A stretch of 64,000 bases of DNA from Bosea beijingensis (GCF_030758975.1 NZ_CP132359.1:2452782-2516781), one strand, 5' to 3'. Shown: positions 1-9,326, counted from the first letter of the stretch. The notes: generated by a model not told the origin, from the sequence alone. Translations and numbers: made by a program.

Positions 1-235
<235 letters not shown>

Positions 236-238
236 CTA

Positions 239-526
239 TCAGCCGACGACGCCCATGATGTCGGATTCCTTCATGATCAGGAGGTCCTGACCATCGATCT
301 TGACCTCGGTGCCCGACCACTTGCCGAAGAGGACGCGATCGCCCTTCTTGACGTCGAGGGCAACGAGCTTGCCGGCCTCGTCACGCGCGCCGGAGCCGAC
401 GGCGATGACCTCGCCCTCCTGGGGCTTTTCCTTGGCGGTCTCGGGGATGATGATGCCGCCCTTGGTCTTCTCTTCGCTGTCAAGGCGGCGGACCACGACG
501 CGGTCATGCAACGGACGGAACTTCAT
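239..526 (-). CDS. groES: 10 kDa co-chaperonin GroES
   Basis: A 95-residue protein, the usual GroES length. It opens [14 protein letters not shown], carries the mobile loop (about residues 16-33, with KGGIIIP), and continues with the GEVIAVG and [18 protein letters not shown] strands of the beta-barrel. It caps the GroEL ring in the cytoplasm. It is the first gene of the groESL operon. The leader holds a CIRCE operator and an RpoH-like promoter (annotated separately), so both HrcA repression and heat-shock sigma control are expected. Confidence 0.98.
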   Translation of the reverse strand: MKFRPLHDRVVVRRLDSEEKTKGGIIIPETAKEKPQEGEVIAVGSGARDEAGKLVALDVKKGDRVLFGKWSGTEVKIDGQDLLIMKESDIMGVVG

Positions 527-590
527 GGTTCTGTCTTCCTCTCGGTCTTATTCGGTTCGGGCGCCGCGGAAGGGCTCCCGGGGGAGGCTG

Positions 591-617
591 TTAGCAGTCA
601 TCAAGCGAGAGTGCTAA
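591..617 (-). promoter_or_regulatory. CIRCE operator (HrcA binding site) upstream of groESL
   Basis: Inverted repeat TTAGCAGTC (591-599), nine bases, GAGTGCTAA (609-617). The CIRCE consensus is TTAGCACTC-N9-GAGTGCTAA, so only one base differs. It lies 65 bases upstream of the groES start and just downstream of the predicted transcription start. There a bound HrcA repressor would block groESL transcription, and the repeat would also form a hairpin in the mRNA leader. Confidence 0.93.
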
Positions 618-630
618 CAGATGCCAGCGG

Positions 631-659
631 AGATAGGCGCGGGGGTGGGGAGAGTCAAG
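631..659 (-). promoter_or_regulatory. RpoH-type heat-shock promoter for groESL
   Basis: Read on the minus strand: CTTGAC (659-654), a 16-base spacer, CCTATCT (637-631). This matches the alphaproteobacterial sigma-32 pattern CTTGAN-N16-CYTATNT. Transcription would start near 624, immediately before the CIRCE element, so positive sigma-32 control and negative HrcA control are stacked within about 70 bases. The call rests on pattern matching only. Confidence 0.65.
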
Positions 660-755
660 GAAGCACCCCGCGATAAAGTGAACGTCGGCGGATGCGGTGT
701 CGCAGGTCGTTACTGGCCTGCTGGCAGCAGCGCTTGAACACGCTAACATGGCGGA

Positions 756-1211
756 ATGACGACGCCCGCGCCCGACCCCCGTCTCGACGCCATCGCCCGC
801 TCCTGCGTCGCGCTGCATGTCCGCATGACCGCGCGTGCCGTGACGCGGGCCTATGACGAGGCGATGCGCCCGAGCGGCCTCAAGATCACTCAGTTCGTGC
901 TGCTTTCGGCGCTCTCGACCGGGCAATGGAAGTCGGTGACCGAGCTGGCCGAGCGCTTCGCGCTGGAGCGGACATCGCTGACGCGCAACCTCCAGCTTCT
1001 GGCGGCCGAGGGCATGGTCGAGCCGGTCGAATGCCGCGGACGCGCCTCGGTCTATGCGGTGACCGAGAAGGGCAGGGCCGCGATCGAGGCCGCGATTCCG
1101 TACTGGCGGGAGGCGCAGGACAAGATCGAGGGCGGCTTCGGCGAGGAGCGCTGGCGCGAGACCCGCGACGGCCTCAAGGCCCTGCGCCGGGCCGCGCGCG
1201 GCGAGCGTTGA
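756..1211 (+). CDS. MarR-family transcriptional regulator
   Basis: A 151-residue protein with a winged helix-turn-helix (about residues 38-105). It shows the MarR-type LKITQFVLLSAL helix, the recognition segment ERTSLTRNLQLLAAEGMVEPV, and the wing RGRASVYAVTEKG. MarR proteins bind DNA as dimers and are usually released by a small ligand. The effector and targets are unknown. It is divergent from groES across about 230 bases and is followed 68 bases downstream by a hotdog thioesterase on the same strand, which could be its regulatory target or partner. Confidence 0.85.
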   Translation: MTTPAPDPRLDAIARSCVALHVRMTARAVTRAYDEAMRPSGLKITQFVLLSALSTGQWKSVTELAERFALERTSLTRNLQLLAAEGMVEPVECRGRASVYAVTEKGRAAIEAAIPYWREAQDKIEGGFGEERWRETRDGLKALRRAARGER

Positions 1212-1279
1212 CGTCACGAAGGTCGTTGACCACCGCTCGTTTCCATCTCTATCGTGCAGATACACGAATGGAGATCTGC

Positions 1280-1759
1280 ATGAAGCGCGCGGTTGGGGTG
1301 GTGTCTCGCGAGGAACTGGTCGCGGGCGACGGATTGAGCTTCCTGCGCGGGATCATCGCCGGCACAAACCCGGCACCGCCCTTTGCCGATGCCATGGATT
1401 TCGAGCTGGCCGAGGCCGACGAGGGCAGGGTGGTGTTCGTCGGAACGCCGTCACCGCGCTTCTTCAATCCGCTCGGCACGATCCATGGCGGATGGACTGC
1501 GACCATTCTCGATTCCGCCATGGCCTGCGCCGCCCATGCGACGCTGAAGCCGGGCGAGGGCTACACCACGCTGGAGATGAAGCTGAACTATGTCCGCCCG
1601 GTCATGCCGGATAGCGGCCCGGTGCGCTGCGAAGGCAAGCTGATCCACCGCGGCAACTCGGTGATCACGACGGAGGGCAAGCTGGTCGATGCGCGTGGCA
1701 AGCTGCTCGCGCATGGCACCGAGACCTGCCTGGTGTTTCCGGCCAAACCTGAAGCGTGA
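1280..1759 (+). CDS. PaaI-family hotdog thioesterase
   Basis: A 159-residue single hotdog-fold protein. The core motif NPLGTIHGGWTATILDSAM contains HGG at residues 69-71 and the catalytic-region Asp78, typical of PaaI/YbgC-like acyl-CoA thioesterases. Further family features are YTTLEMKLNYVRPV and RGNSVITTEGKLVDARGKLLAHGTETCLVF. It probably hydrolyses an acyl- or aryl-CoA; the substrate cannot be told. ATG 1280 is chosen because GGAG (1270-1273) sits six bases upstream; an in-frame ATG at 1268 is the alternative. It follows the MarR gene on the same strand. Confidence 0.85.
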   Translation: MKRAVGVVSREELVAGDGLSFLRGIIAGTNPAPPFADAMDFELAEADEGRVVFVGTPSPRFFNPLGTIHGGWTATILDSAMACAAHATLKPGEGYTTLEMKLNYVRPVMPDSGPVRCEGKLIHRGNSVITTEGKLVDARGKLLAHGTETCLVFPAKPEA

Positions 1760-1822
1760 TCTGAGCCGGTTGAATCAATCTGGCCACGCTCGCCTTCAAG
1801 CCTCTGACGACGAAAGCATTCC

Positions 1823-2665
1823 CTAACGTCGGCTGACGGCGATGGCTCCCGCGACGATCAGCAGCGCGCCGGCATAAGTCGTGTAGAGCGGCACCTCGCC
1901 GAAGACGAAGAAGCCGAGCAGGCTTGCCCAGATCAGCGCCGTGTATTCGATCGGGGCCAGCCGCGAGGCCGCGGCCCGCGCATAGGCCGAGGTCAGTGTC
2001 AGGTGACCGGCGACGCCGAGCGCGCCCGCGAAGAGATAAGCCGCGAGATCCGTCCAGGTCATCGGCACGAAGGCGAGCGCTGCCGGAATGGCGAGGCACA
2101 CCGCCGGTCCGACATTCTGGAAGGCGACGATGACGGTCGGGTGCTCCTTGAGTGCGATGCGCCTGAGCAGGATCAGGTTGAAGGCGTAGCTCACCGCCGA
2201 GAACAGTGCAGCGGCGACGCCGAGCCCGGCGCCGCTGACATGGCCCTGCAGCCGCGGCCAGACCATCACCAGCATGCCGGCGATCCCGAAGCCGAGCGCC
2301 TGCAGGATGCGCCTGTCGATTTTCTCCTTGAGCAGCAGCCCGCCGAGCAGGGCGACGAAGACCGGCGCCAGGAAGGAGAGTGTCAGCGCCTCCGCCAGCG
2401 GCAGCACCGAGACCGAGTAGAAGAAGCTGCTGGCTGTCAGCACGACCAGCGGAATCCGCGCCAGGTTGCCGATGAGGCTGGTCTGCGTCGGCCGGGGAGG
2501 GCGGGCGATGGCGAGCACGATCAGCGCGCAGATGCCGCCCATCACGAAGCGCATGAACAGCGCCACGATGAAGGGATGCTGCTGCATCTGGCCTTTGATC
2601 ACGCCGTCCATGGCGGTGAGCAGGGCGATGCCGAGCGCGGCCCGGAAAGCGACGGAGAGCGTCAT
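1823..2665 (-). CDS. EamA/DMT-family transporter
   Basis: A 280-residue hydrophobic protein with about ten membrane segments arranged as two EamA repeats. The first ends near GLLLKEKIDRRILQALGFGIAGMLV and the second near GFFVFGEVPLYTTYAGALLIVAGA, both typical DMT-superfamily signatures. It lies in the inner membrane, likely as a metabolite exporter of unknown substrate. The start codon overlaps the stop of the upstream GNAT gene (TGATG, one shared base), so the two are translationally coupled. It converges on the thioesterase gene across 63 bases. Confidence 0.85.
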   Translation of the reverse strand: MTLSVAFRAALGIALLTAMDGVIKGQMQQHPFIVALFMRFVMGGICALIVLAIARPPRPTQTSLIGNLARIPLVVLTASSFFYSVSVLPLAEALTLSFLAPVFVALLGGLLLKEKIDRRILQALGFGIAGMLVMVWPRLQGHVSGAGLGVAAALFSAVSYAFNLILLRRIALKEHPTVIVAFQNVGPAVCLAIPAALAFVPMTWTDLAAYLFAGALGVAGHLTLTSAYARAAASRLAPIEYTALIWASLLGFFVFGEVPLYTTYAGALLIVAGAIAVSRR

Positions 2666-3153
2666 CAGCCGCCGCGAAGCGGCTTGCGGAAATGGTACTC
2701 CCAGCTTTCCGAGACATCGCCCAGGTAGCGCTCGCCCGGCCAGCGCAAGAAGCCGAGCTTCTCGTAGAAGCGATGGCCGCGGCTGAAGCGCGTATCCGAC
2801 CACAGCGTCATTTCGGCGAAACCGCCCTGTTCTGCGAAGTTCAAGGCTTTGGCGAAGAGGGTCTGCGCCAGCCCGGCACCGCGAAAGGCGGGGTCGACAT
2901 AGACCTTGGCGAGCTCGACGGCGTTCTGCCCGGATACCGGCATGACGCCGAGCGAGCCGGCGATGCGCCCCGCCGCCCCGTCCACGATCCAGAGCACGCC
3001 GCCCTTGGCTGCGAAATAGGAAGCCGGCCGGCGCAATTCGGGCAGCTCTTCCTCGACGAAGACACAGCCCGGATACTCGGCGAAGCTCGCCGCGATGAGG
3101 GCGGAAAGCGGGCCGGAATCGTCGTCGCGGGCAAGCCGGATAGGCGAGGTCAT
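2665..3153 (-). CDS. GNAT-family N-acetyltransferase
   Basis: A 162-residue protein with the GNAT fold. The acetyl-CoA-binding motif A is seen in VELAKVYVDPAFRGAGLAQTLFAKALNFAEQ, followed by the GHRFYEKLGFLRW segment typical of motif B. The substrate is unknown. The start at 3153 (MTSPIRLARDDD) is preferred over longer in-frame extensions because it begins directly at the conserved fold. It is the first gene of a two-gene operon with the EamA transporter, with overlapping stop and start codons. Confidence 0.85.
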   Translation of the reverse strand: MTSPIRLARDDDSGPLSALIAASFAEYPGCVFVEEELPELRRPASYFAAKGGVLWIVDGAAGRIAGSLGVMPVSGQNAVELAKVYVDPAFRGAGLAQTLFAKALNFAEQGGFAEMTLWSDTRFSRGHRFYEKLGFLRWPGERYLGDVSESWEYHFRKPLRGG

Positions 3154-3370
3154 GATGCTTGCCTTAGGGGCAAAATCCATCGTCGTACAGATGCGGAAAT
3201 GGCAGCGCCCAATGCCGTGGCAGCAGGGCGGGCGGGAGCGGTTTCGCAGCTTCCCCTTGGAAATATCGTCCCGTCCGGTTACCCCGGCGCGAGAGGGCTG
3301 CGCGGCTGGCTTGAGTCGCGTGGTTCGACCGTGGCAACCCGGAAGATCGGGGCGGAGTGGCGAAGGCACG

Positions 3371-4801
3371 ATGACCGTTCTTCTGCCCTTCATCGTCAAT
3401 GCCGGGCTGAATTTCGTCCTTGGGCTACTCGTCGCCCTGTTCCTCGGCCCGGAAGCCTTCGGGCTCTATGCCATCGGCGCCGCCACCGTCGTGCTCGTCA
3501 ATACGGCGCTGCTCGATTGGCTGAAGATCTCCGTCGTTAGGTTCTATTCGCTCCAGAGCCGCGAGAGCGACCCCGGCATCCGCGCGACGCTCGACCTGCT
3601 CTTCGCTGGCGTCGTCCTGTCGCTCTCGGCGCTTCTGGCGGCGTCCATGCTCGCGGGCATCGATACCGGCCTGCCGGCGGCGCTGCTGATGGTCTCGGTC
3701 GCGGGCGGCATCGCCGCCGGCTGGTTCGACTATCACGCGGCCATCGCCCGCGCCCGTTTCCTCGATGCGGCCTATGCCCGGCTTGTCCTCGTCCGCAGCA
3801 TCGCGGCCTTACTGTTGATGGTCGGCGGCGCCTGGTGGACCCGTGATCCCACCATCGTCCTGCTTGGCGGCGTGCTCAGCGCGGTCGCGTCGGTCCTCGC
3901 CAATCGCGGCCGGCTGGCGGATGCCAAACCGGTATCGGGCACGCTGCGGACCGACCTGATGCGTGGCTTTGCGCGCTATGCCCTGCCGCTGGTCGCGGGC
4001 AATGCGGTCTATGCCGCGATCCCGCTCATCAACCGCGCCATCCTGGCCGACAGCAACGGCTTTGCCGAGGCCGGCTATTTCTCGCTGGCCTCGGATATCG
4101 GCCTGCGGCTCTTCCCAGTGTTGGCCTCGATGCTCGAGATCGTGCTGCTGCGCGAGGTCATCCGCCTCGACGAGACGCGCGGGCGCGTCGCGGCGCAGAA
4201 GCGCATCGCACGCAACATGATCGTCGTCGTCGCTTGCGTGCTTCCGGTCGGGCTCGGTTTCTGGCTGATCCTGCCGGCCTTCGAACGGCTCTTCGTCCCG
4301 CAGGGCTTCCGCGGCCATTTCGCCGATCATATGGCGCTGCTTCTGCCGGGTTTCGCCGCGATCGCGCTGTTCCAGGCGGCGCTCGCACCCGTCTTTCTGC
4401 TGGAGAAGCGGACGCTCATCGCCGCGCTCGCCGCCCTGACGGGGCTGGCAGTCAATCTCATCATCATCCTCGCTCTGCCCGGGGTGCTTGCGCCGACGAC
4501 GGTCTCGGTCGCGCAGAGCGCTGCGTATCTGACGGCGCTGCTGGTTACCGCTGCGGTGGCGCTGCGCGCGCTTCCGGTCCTGCCGCCTTTGCGCGAGATC
4601 GGTTGCGTCGTCGCTGCCGGCGCCGCGATGGGGCTGGCGATCTGGCCCTTGCGCGGCACGCTTCCTGCGACGCTGGAACTGCCGCTCCAGATCGTGCTCG
4701 GCGGGCTGGTCTACGCGGCGGTGATCCTGGCCTGCGATGTCGGCCGCTGGCGCACCGGCCTGAAGCTGCGCTGGCTGGCCCGGCGCTCGGCGCGCCGGTG
4801 A
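3371..4801 (+). CDS. Oligosaccharide flippase-like (Wzx/MATE-superfamily) membrane protein
   Basis: A 476-residue protein made almost entirely of membrane segments (about 12-14). The N-terminus NAGLNFVLGLLVALFLGPEAFGLYAIG and the mid-region AGYFSLASDIGLRLFPVLASML resemble polysaccharide/lipid-linked oligosaccharide flippases. Such proteins move undecaprenyl-linked saccharides across the inner membrane. No glycosyltransferase is adjacent here, but a second flippase lies in the EPS cluster at 47.1-48.3 kb. The start at 3371 was chosen because it begins at the first membrane helix. Confidence 0.75.
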   Translation: MTVLLPFIVNAGLNFVLGLLVALFLGPEAFGLYAIGAATVVLVNTALLDWLKISVVRFYSLQSRESDPGIRATLDLLFAGVVLSLSALLAASMLAGIDTGLPAALLMVSVAGGIAAGWFDYHAAIARARFLDAAYARLVLVRSIAALLLMVGGAWWTRDPTIVLLGGVLSAVASVLANRGRLADAKPVSGTLRTDLMRGFARYALPLVAGNAVYAAIPLINRAILADSNGFAEAGYFSLASDIGLRLFPVLASMLEIVLLREVIRLDETRGRVAAQKRIARNMIVVVACVLPVGLGFWLILPAFERLFVPQGFRGHFADHMALLLPGFAAIALFQAALAPVFLLEKRTLIAALAALTGLAVNLIIILALPGVLAPTTVSVAQSAAYLTALLVTAAVALRALPVLPPLREIGCVVAAGAAMGLAIWPLRGTLPATLELPLQIVLGGLVYAAVILACDVGRWRTGLKLRWLARRSARR

Positions 4802-4964
4802 GACGGCAAGGTTTCCTTCACCCTGTCGCTTGACGGCTCGCTAAGGTTAATTCCGCGAATTGCCCGGTTTAACGCCGGTTTTCGCCCTGAAGAGTCAACG
4901 ATTCACAATTCCTTTGAGGGCGCGCCGCAGGCTCCCCGGCAGTCGATGTCGAGAGTATTGCGTC

Positions 4965-5783
4965 ATGCGTCGAAAGATTGCTCTTCCACTCCTCGCGCTT
5001 GCCGGAGCCCTGGCCGCGGCCGGCCCGGCCTTCGCGCAGGGCTACCGCCAGAACTACGGCTATGCCGCCCCGAACGACCCGATGGCGGGTGGCGGCGGTC
5101 GCGGCAATTACGGCGGCGGCTTCATCGAGATGCTGATGACCGGTCGCGATCCGACGCCTTATGGCCGTGGCAGTGCGGTCTATAACCGCCCGGGCGGCCA
5201 TGCCTATGGCCAGCGCATGCAGCCGCAGGGTAGCTACGAGGTCGATCCGTTCGAGGCGGCGCGCCAGCCACGTGCCACGCGCCGCGTGGCCACGCTCGGC
5301 GAGCCGGTCGAGCCGCAGCAGGGCATCCAGCAAATCGTCGACCCGCGCTTTCGCAAGCAGGAAGTCGCCTATGACGGCCCGCAAAAGCCGGGCACGATCA
5401 TCATCGACACGCCGCAGCGCTTCCTCTTCCTGGTGCAGCCGGGCGGCCGGGCCACGCGCTACGGCATCGGCGTCGGCCGGCCGGGCTTCTCCTGGGCCGG
5501 CATGAAGACGATCACCCGCAAGGCGGAATGGCCGAGCTGGACGCCCCCGGCTGAGATGCTGAAGCGCCGGCCGGACCTGCCGCGCTTCATGACCGGCGGC
5601 CCCGACAATCCGATGGGCGCGCGCGCCATGTATCTGGGCACGACGCTCTATCGCATCCACGGCACCAGCGAGCCGAACACGATCGGGCAGGCGGTGTCCT
5701 CGGGCTGCATCCGCATGACCAATGACGACGTGACCGATCTCTACGAGCGGGTTCGTGTCGGCGCGAAGGTGCTGGTGATCTGA
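4965..5783 (+). CDS. L,D-transpeptidase (YkuD domain), periplasmic
   Basis: A 272-residue protein with a Sec signal peptide (KIALPLLALAGALAAAGPAFAQ, cleavage after about residue 24) and a Gly/Arg/Tyr-rich linker. A YkuD domain occupies the C-terminal half. The catalytic motif is clear: His232 in YRIHGTSEP and Cys248 in SSGCIRM. These enzymes make 3-3 cross-links in peptidoglycan or attach proteins to it. Start 4965 gives the signal peptide at the N-terminus. A second YkuD protein lies at 6.8-7.6 kb. Confidence 0.9.
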   Translation: MRRKIALPLLALAGALAAAGPAFAQGYRQNYGYAAPNDPMAGGGGRGNYGGGFIEMLMTGRDPTPYGRGSAVYNRPGGHAYGQRMQPQGSYEVDPFEAARQPRATRRVATLGEPVEPQQGIQQIVDPRFRKQEVAYDGPQKPGTIIIDTPQRFLFLVQPGGRATRYGIGVGRPGFSWAGMKTITRKAEWPSWTPPAEMLKRRPDLPRFMTGGPDNPMGARAMYLGTTLYRIHGTSEPNTIGQAVSSGCIRMTNDDVTDLYERVRVGAKVLVI

Positions 5784-5810
5784 GGTCCGTCCTCATTCGC
5801 TATTCATGAA

Positions 5811-5841
5811 AAACGGCGGCTCGCCAGGCGAGCCGCCGTTT
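5811..5841. terminator. Bidirectional hairpin terminator
   Basis: Perfect 15-base inverted repeat (5811-5825 and 5827-5841, one central base). It begins AAACGGCGGC and ends GCCGCCGTTT, so each strand ends its stem in a short T tract. It lies between the convergent L,D-transpeptidase (+) and DUF2076 (-) genes and can serve both. Confidence 0.8.
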
Positions 5842-5877
5842 GCATTTCATCCGGCGGACAAGACCGGGTGGCGGTTA

Positions 5878-6666
5878 TCAGACCCAGCTATCGTCGTCCG
5901 CGCCGCCATCGTCGAAGCCGGCGCCGGCGTCGTCATAGCTCGCGTTCTGATAGCTGGCCTCGCCGTCGTAGCCCTGGCTGTAGCCGCTATCCTGCGCGGT
6001 CTGGTCGGCTGCGGGCTGGGCGCTCGCGCTCTGGTCGGCCGCCGCCTGCTGTGGCGCCGCCGGTGTCGCGCTGGAGTTCGCGCCGGTGTCGCTCGCGGTC
6101 TGGGCCGCGGGCTTGCTGCCGCCACCGAAGGCGTTGGTCAGCACATTGCCGAGCATCATGCCGCCGGCGACGCCGGCCGCGGTGGTCAGCGCACTCGCCA
6201 TGAAGCCGCCGCCACGGGCCTGCTGCTGCGGCTGGTTGCTCCACGGGCCGGGCTGGCCTTGCGCCTGCATGGGCTGGCCCGGCGCGCTCTGCGCCTGCGT
6301 GTTCCAGGCGCCGGACGGCGCGGCGGCGTCAGTGCGTGGCGGCACGGGCGGAACCGTCCCGGTGCGCGGCACGGAGCCGCCGCCGAAGATGCCGGACAGG
6401 AACCCGCCGGCCTGCGGTTGTGCCGCTTCGCTGGCGCGGTTCTGGGCTTCGCGCAACTGCGCCTGCAGGCTCTCGACCTGCTGGTTCAGGTTGGCCAGCG
6501 CCTGCTCCTGCACATAGACCGCCTGGGCCATGGCATAGGGCGCATAGGGCTGCTCGCGCAGGCGTTCCGCGATGAAATTCTCAGCCTCGGGGTCGCGGGG
6601 CTGATTGGCCGCCTGCCGAAGGCGATCGAAAATCCCGGCGATCACGTCGCGTTCTTGCGGCGTCAT
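5878..6666 (-). CDS. DUF2076 domain-containing protein
   Basis: A 262-residue protein. The N-terminal part (MTPQERDVIAGIFDRLRQA, then YAMAQAVYVQEQALANLNQQVESLQAQLREAQ, a coiled coil at about residues 50-80) matches the DUF2076 pattern. A Gly/Pro/Gln-rich stretch follows, then a hydrophobic glycine segment (GGGFMASALTTAAGVAGGMMLGNVLTNAFGGG) and a very acidic tail rich in D, G, Y and S. The function is unknown; the family is linked to the envelope. ATG 6666 is preferred over 6672 because the GAGGAG ribosome site directly abuts 6672 but is six bases from 6666. Confidence 0.8.
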   Translation of the reverse strand: MTPQERDVIAGIFDRLRQAANQPRDPEAENFIAERLREQPYAPYAMAQAVYVQEQALANLNQQVESLQAQLREAQNRASEAAQPQAGGFLSGIFGGGSVPRTGTVPPVPPRTDAAAPSGAWNTQAQSAPGQPMQAQGQPGPWSNQPQQQARGGGFMASALTTAAGVAGGMMLGNVLTNAFGGGSKPAAQTASDTGANSSATPAAPQQAAADQSASAQPAADQTAQDSGYSQGYDGEASYQNASYDDAGAGFDDGGADDDSWV

Positions 6667-6758
6667 CGTCATCTCCTCTCGTTGAGCGGCGCGGTTGCGC
6701 CGCGCTCAAGAGGTGGGATCGGCCTGTGACGGTATCAAGGCGGTGCCCGGGGAAACAG

Positions 6759-6795
6759 ATCGGCCCGGAAGGTGCGTTCCACCTTCCGGGCCGAT
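6759..6795 (-). terminator. Hairpin terminator after the second L,D-transpeptidase gene
   Basis: A 15-base perfect stem (6759-6773 with 6781-6795) and a 7-base loop, 24 bases beyond the stop codon of the minus-strand L,D-transpeptidase gene. The stem is G+C rich and followed on the minus strand only by a weak T-rich run (CTGTTTCC). It is probably a terminator or an mRNA-end stabiliser separating this gene from DUF2076. Confidence 0.6.
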
Positions 6796-6819
6796 GCAAG
6801 GGCGAATATCGGGTCGCCG

Positions 6820-7581
6820 TCAGATGTTGCCGAGATCGTCGTCCGGCGGCGGCATCTCGTCGACCTCGGACGGAGCCTGCAGGGTACCGCGGTTGAGCAC
6901 CACGACGGTCGTGCCGGTCGGCACGCGGTTGAAGAGATCGATGATGTCCTGGTTGAACATGCGGATGCAGCCCGACGACACCGACTTGCCGATCGACCAC
7001 GGCTCGGAGGTGCCATGGATGCGGTAGAGCGTGTCGCGGCCACCCTGGTAGAGATAGAGCGCGCGGGCGCCGAGCGGATTCTCGAGGCCGCCCTCCATGC
7101 CGCCGGCCCAGGGGCGGTTCCGCTCCGGCTCGCGGGCGATCATCGCCGGGGTCGGGGTCCAGCGCGGCCACTGCGCCTTGCGGGCGACGGTCGCGCGGCC
7201 CCGCCAGGACATGCCCTGCTTGCCGACTCCGATGCCGTAGCGGACGGCGCGGCCACCCTCCATCACGTGATAGAGGTAGCGGTTGTCGGTATCGACGACG
7301 ATCGTGCCGGGCTGTTCGCGGGTCGGGTAGGAGACGATACGGCGCAGGAACTGCGGATCGACTTCGGACAGATCGGTCGCGGGCAGCGGATGCTTCTCAT
7401 CCGGGCGCTCGCCATACATCGCCAGATATTCGGCGCTGATATTCGGGCCTTGGTAAGCTGCGGCCTCGATCGGCTGCTGGCGCTGGCTGACGCAGGCCGC
7501 GAGGAAAAGTGGGCTGAGAGCCGCAAAGAGGCGGCGGGTCGGCCGGGCGAGGGGGGAGGCGGGCGGGCGGGCGGAGGACAT
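6820..7581 (-). CDS. L,D-transpeptidase (YkuD domain), predicted lipoprotein
   Basis: A 253-residue protein. The N-terminus has basic residues, a hydrophobic stretch and a lipobox LAAC (Cys30), so it is probably anchored to a membrane as a lipoprotein. The YkuD domain shows His189 (YRIHGTSEP) and Cys205 (SSGCIRM), the catalytic pair. The tail is acidic ([10 protein letters not shown]). It shares several stretches with the protein at 4965-5783 ([39 protein letters not shown]), so the two are paralogues. An in-frame ATG at 7608 would add nine residues; neither start has a strong ribosome site. Confidence 0.87.
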   Translation of the reverse strand: MSSARPPASPLARPTRRLFAALSPLFLAACVSQRQQPIEAAAYQGPNISAEYLAMYGERPDEKHPLPATDLSEVDPQFLRRIVSYPTREQPGTIVVDTDNRYLYHVMEGGRAVRYGIGVGKQGMSWRGRATVARKAQWPRWTPTPAMIAREPERNRPWAGGMEGGLENPLGARALYLYQGGRDTLYRIHGTSEPWSIGKSVSSGCIRMFNQDIIDLFNRVPTGTTVVVLNRGTLQAPSEVDEMPPPDDDLGNI

Positions 7582-7720
7582 CGACGGACAACTCGGCGTT
7601 ACGGGCATGGATGAACGGCGGAACGGCGCCGTGGTTCCATGCGCCGGTGACGATCCTGTTGAAGGTTGCGGAGATGGCCTTGGGGTGAACAGGAGATGGC
7701 GAAATTGTGTCCGTGAAATG

Positions 7721-7740
7721 CTGTTGCCGTTCGGCAACAG
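7721..7740. repeat. Near-perfect 20-base palindrome between MATE and L,D-transpeptidase genes
   Basis: CTGTTGCCG, two bases, CGGCAACAG: nine-base arms with a two-base centre. It lies 35 bases after the end of the MATE gene on the minus strand and about 140 bases upstream of the L,D-transpeptidase start on the same strand. There is no T tract, so a simple terminator is not convincing. It could be an operator for the downstream gene. Confidence 0.5.
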
Positions 7741-7774
7741 GCGGATAAGCCGCTCGGAAACACTCGCTGACAGG

Positions 7775-9181
7775 TCAGGCCGCCTCCCGCAGCCCCCATT
7801 TCAGCAGTCCCAGCCTTTCGCGGGCCCGCCAGCGCCAGAGCATCAGCGCGGCGACGATCGAGAGCCCGATCACCAGCCCGATCCAGATGCCGCGGCCGGC
7901 GAGCGGCGTCATGAAGCCGAGCACGGCCGAAAGCGGCAGGCCGATGCCCCAATAGCCGATGCCGGCGAAGATCATCGGCAGGCGCGTGTCGCCGAGGCCG
8001 CGCAGGATCGACGAGCCGATGACCTGAGCCCCGTCGGCGATCTGGAAGATCGCGCCATAGAACAGGAACACCACGGCGATCTGGACCACAGCCTCGGCGC
8101 CCGGCTTCGAGCGGTCGAGGAAGGGCGCGATCAGCCAGTGCGGCACGGTCGCCATCAGGAGCGCCGTGAAGCACATGAAGCTCAGGGCCAGGATCAGCGC
8201 CATCATGCCGGCGCGCCGGATGCCCTCCTTGTCGCCGGAGCCGAAAGCACGCCCGACCCGCACGGTGCCGGCCTGGCCGATGCCGAGCGGCACCATGAAG
8301 GCGAGCGAGGCGATCTGGATCGCGATGGCATGGGCCGCGAGCGCGGTCGACCCGATCAAACCCATCATGAAGGCTGCGCCGTAGAAGATCAGAGACTCGA
8401 AGGAGAGTGTCAGCGAGATCGGCAGGCCCATGCGCCAGAAGGCGCGGTAGCGCGTCCAGTCCGGCACCCAGAAGCGGCCGAACACCTGATAGCGCCGGAA
8501 GCGCCGGTCGAGCGAGACGACGAGCGCAAGGCCGAGGAACATCAGCGCCGAGGACAAGGCCGTCGCCAGTCCCGAGCCGGGCAGGCCGAGCGCCGGGAAG
8601 CCGAGATTCCCGAACATCAGGCACCAGTTGGCGAAGGCGTTGAACGCCACCGCGACGAGCACGACGATGAAGGCCCAGCGCGGCCGTTGCAGCGCGGCGA
8701 CGAAGCCGCGCAGGCACAGATAGAGAAAGAAGGGCAGCAGGCCCCATTGCAGCGTGTGTATATAGGACGCCGCCGCCTTCGACAGGGCGGGGTCCTGTCC
8801 CATCGCCCTCAGGATGAACTCGGCCTGCCAGAGGAAGAGCCACATCGGCCCGACCATGGTCGCGGCAGCCCAGAAACCCTGCCGCACCGTGCGGCGCAGG
8901 TCGCGCACCGCATGCCTGTTGCGGCCGAGCTCGATCGCGATCATCGGCGAGACCGCGCCCATCGCGCCGATGCCGAAGATCAGCGCGGCATTATAGAGAT
9001 TGGTGCCGAGCGCGCCGGCCGCCAGCGCATCCGGGCCGAACTGACCCATCATGATGACATCGGTCGCCGTCATCGCCGTCTGCGCGACATTGGTCAGCAC
9101 CATCGGCCAGCTGAGGGCCAGCATGGCGCGGGCTTCCCCGAGCCAGGAATGATGCGGGCGGGTTGCGGCGATCTCGGACAT
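7775..9181 (-). CDS. MATE-family multidrug/metabolite efflux protein (NorM/DinF-like)
   Basis: A 468-residue inner-membrane protein with about 12 membrane segments in two MatE repeats. The first repeat begins [40 protein letters not shown]. The second begins [29 protein letters not shown], the classic six-plus-six arrangement. MATE proteins export cationic drugs or metabolites using Na+ or H+ gradients. The substrate is unknown. It is divergent from the M20 hydrolase gene with 145 bases between the two starts. Confidence 0.9.
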   Translation of the reverse strand: MSEIAATRPHHSWLGEARAMLALSWPMVLTNVAQTAMTATDVIMMGQFGPDALAAGALGTNLYNAALIFGIGAMGAVSPMIAIELGRNRHAVRDLRRTVRQGFWAAATMVGPMWLFLWQAEFILRAMGQDPALSKAAASYIHTLQWGLLPFFLYLCLRGFVAALQRPRWAFIVVLVAVAFNAFANWCLMFGNLGFPALGLPGSGLATALSSALMFLGLALVVSLDRRFRRYQVFGRFWVPDWTRYRAFWRMGLPISLTLSFESLIFYGAAFMMGLIGSTALAAHAIAIQIASLAFMVPLGIGQAGTVRVGRAFGSGDKEGIRRAGMMALILALSFMCFTALLMATVPHWLIAPFLDRSKPGAEAVVQIAVVFLFYGAIFQIADGAQVIGSSILRGLGDTRLPMIFAGIGYWGIGLPLSAVLGFMTPLAGRGIWIGLVIGLSIVAALMLWRWRARERLGLLKWGLREAA

Positions 9182-9326
9182 GGGGCGCCGCTTCTACCGC
9201 CGATCGATGGATCGAAATAGCGGGTATCACGCGCTCCACCGTCCGGAGCCGATGCGCTGGACGCGGGTCGACAAGCGCCGCGGCGGTCTGCATCTTGCCT
9301 GGGCAATTGCTGGAGGGCCTGCACCG

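Noticed and set aside
7607..9220. Long plus-strand open frame opposite the MATE gene
   Set aside because: Its sequence is low-complexity (rich in Arg, Glu, His, Gln) and mirrors the codon pattern of the opposite strand; the MATE protein on the minus strand is clearly real.
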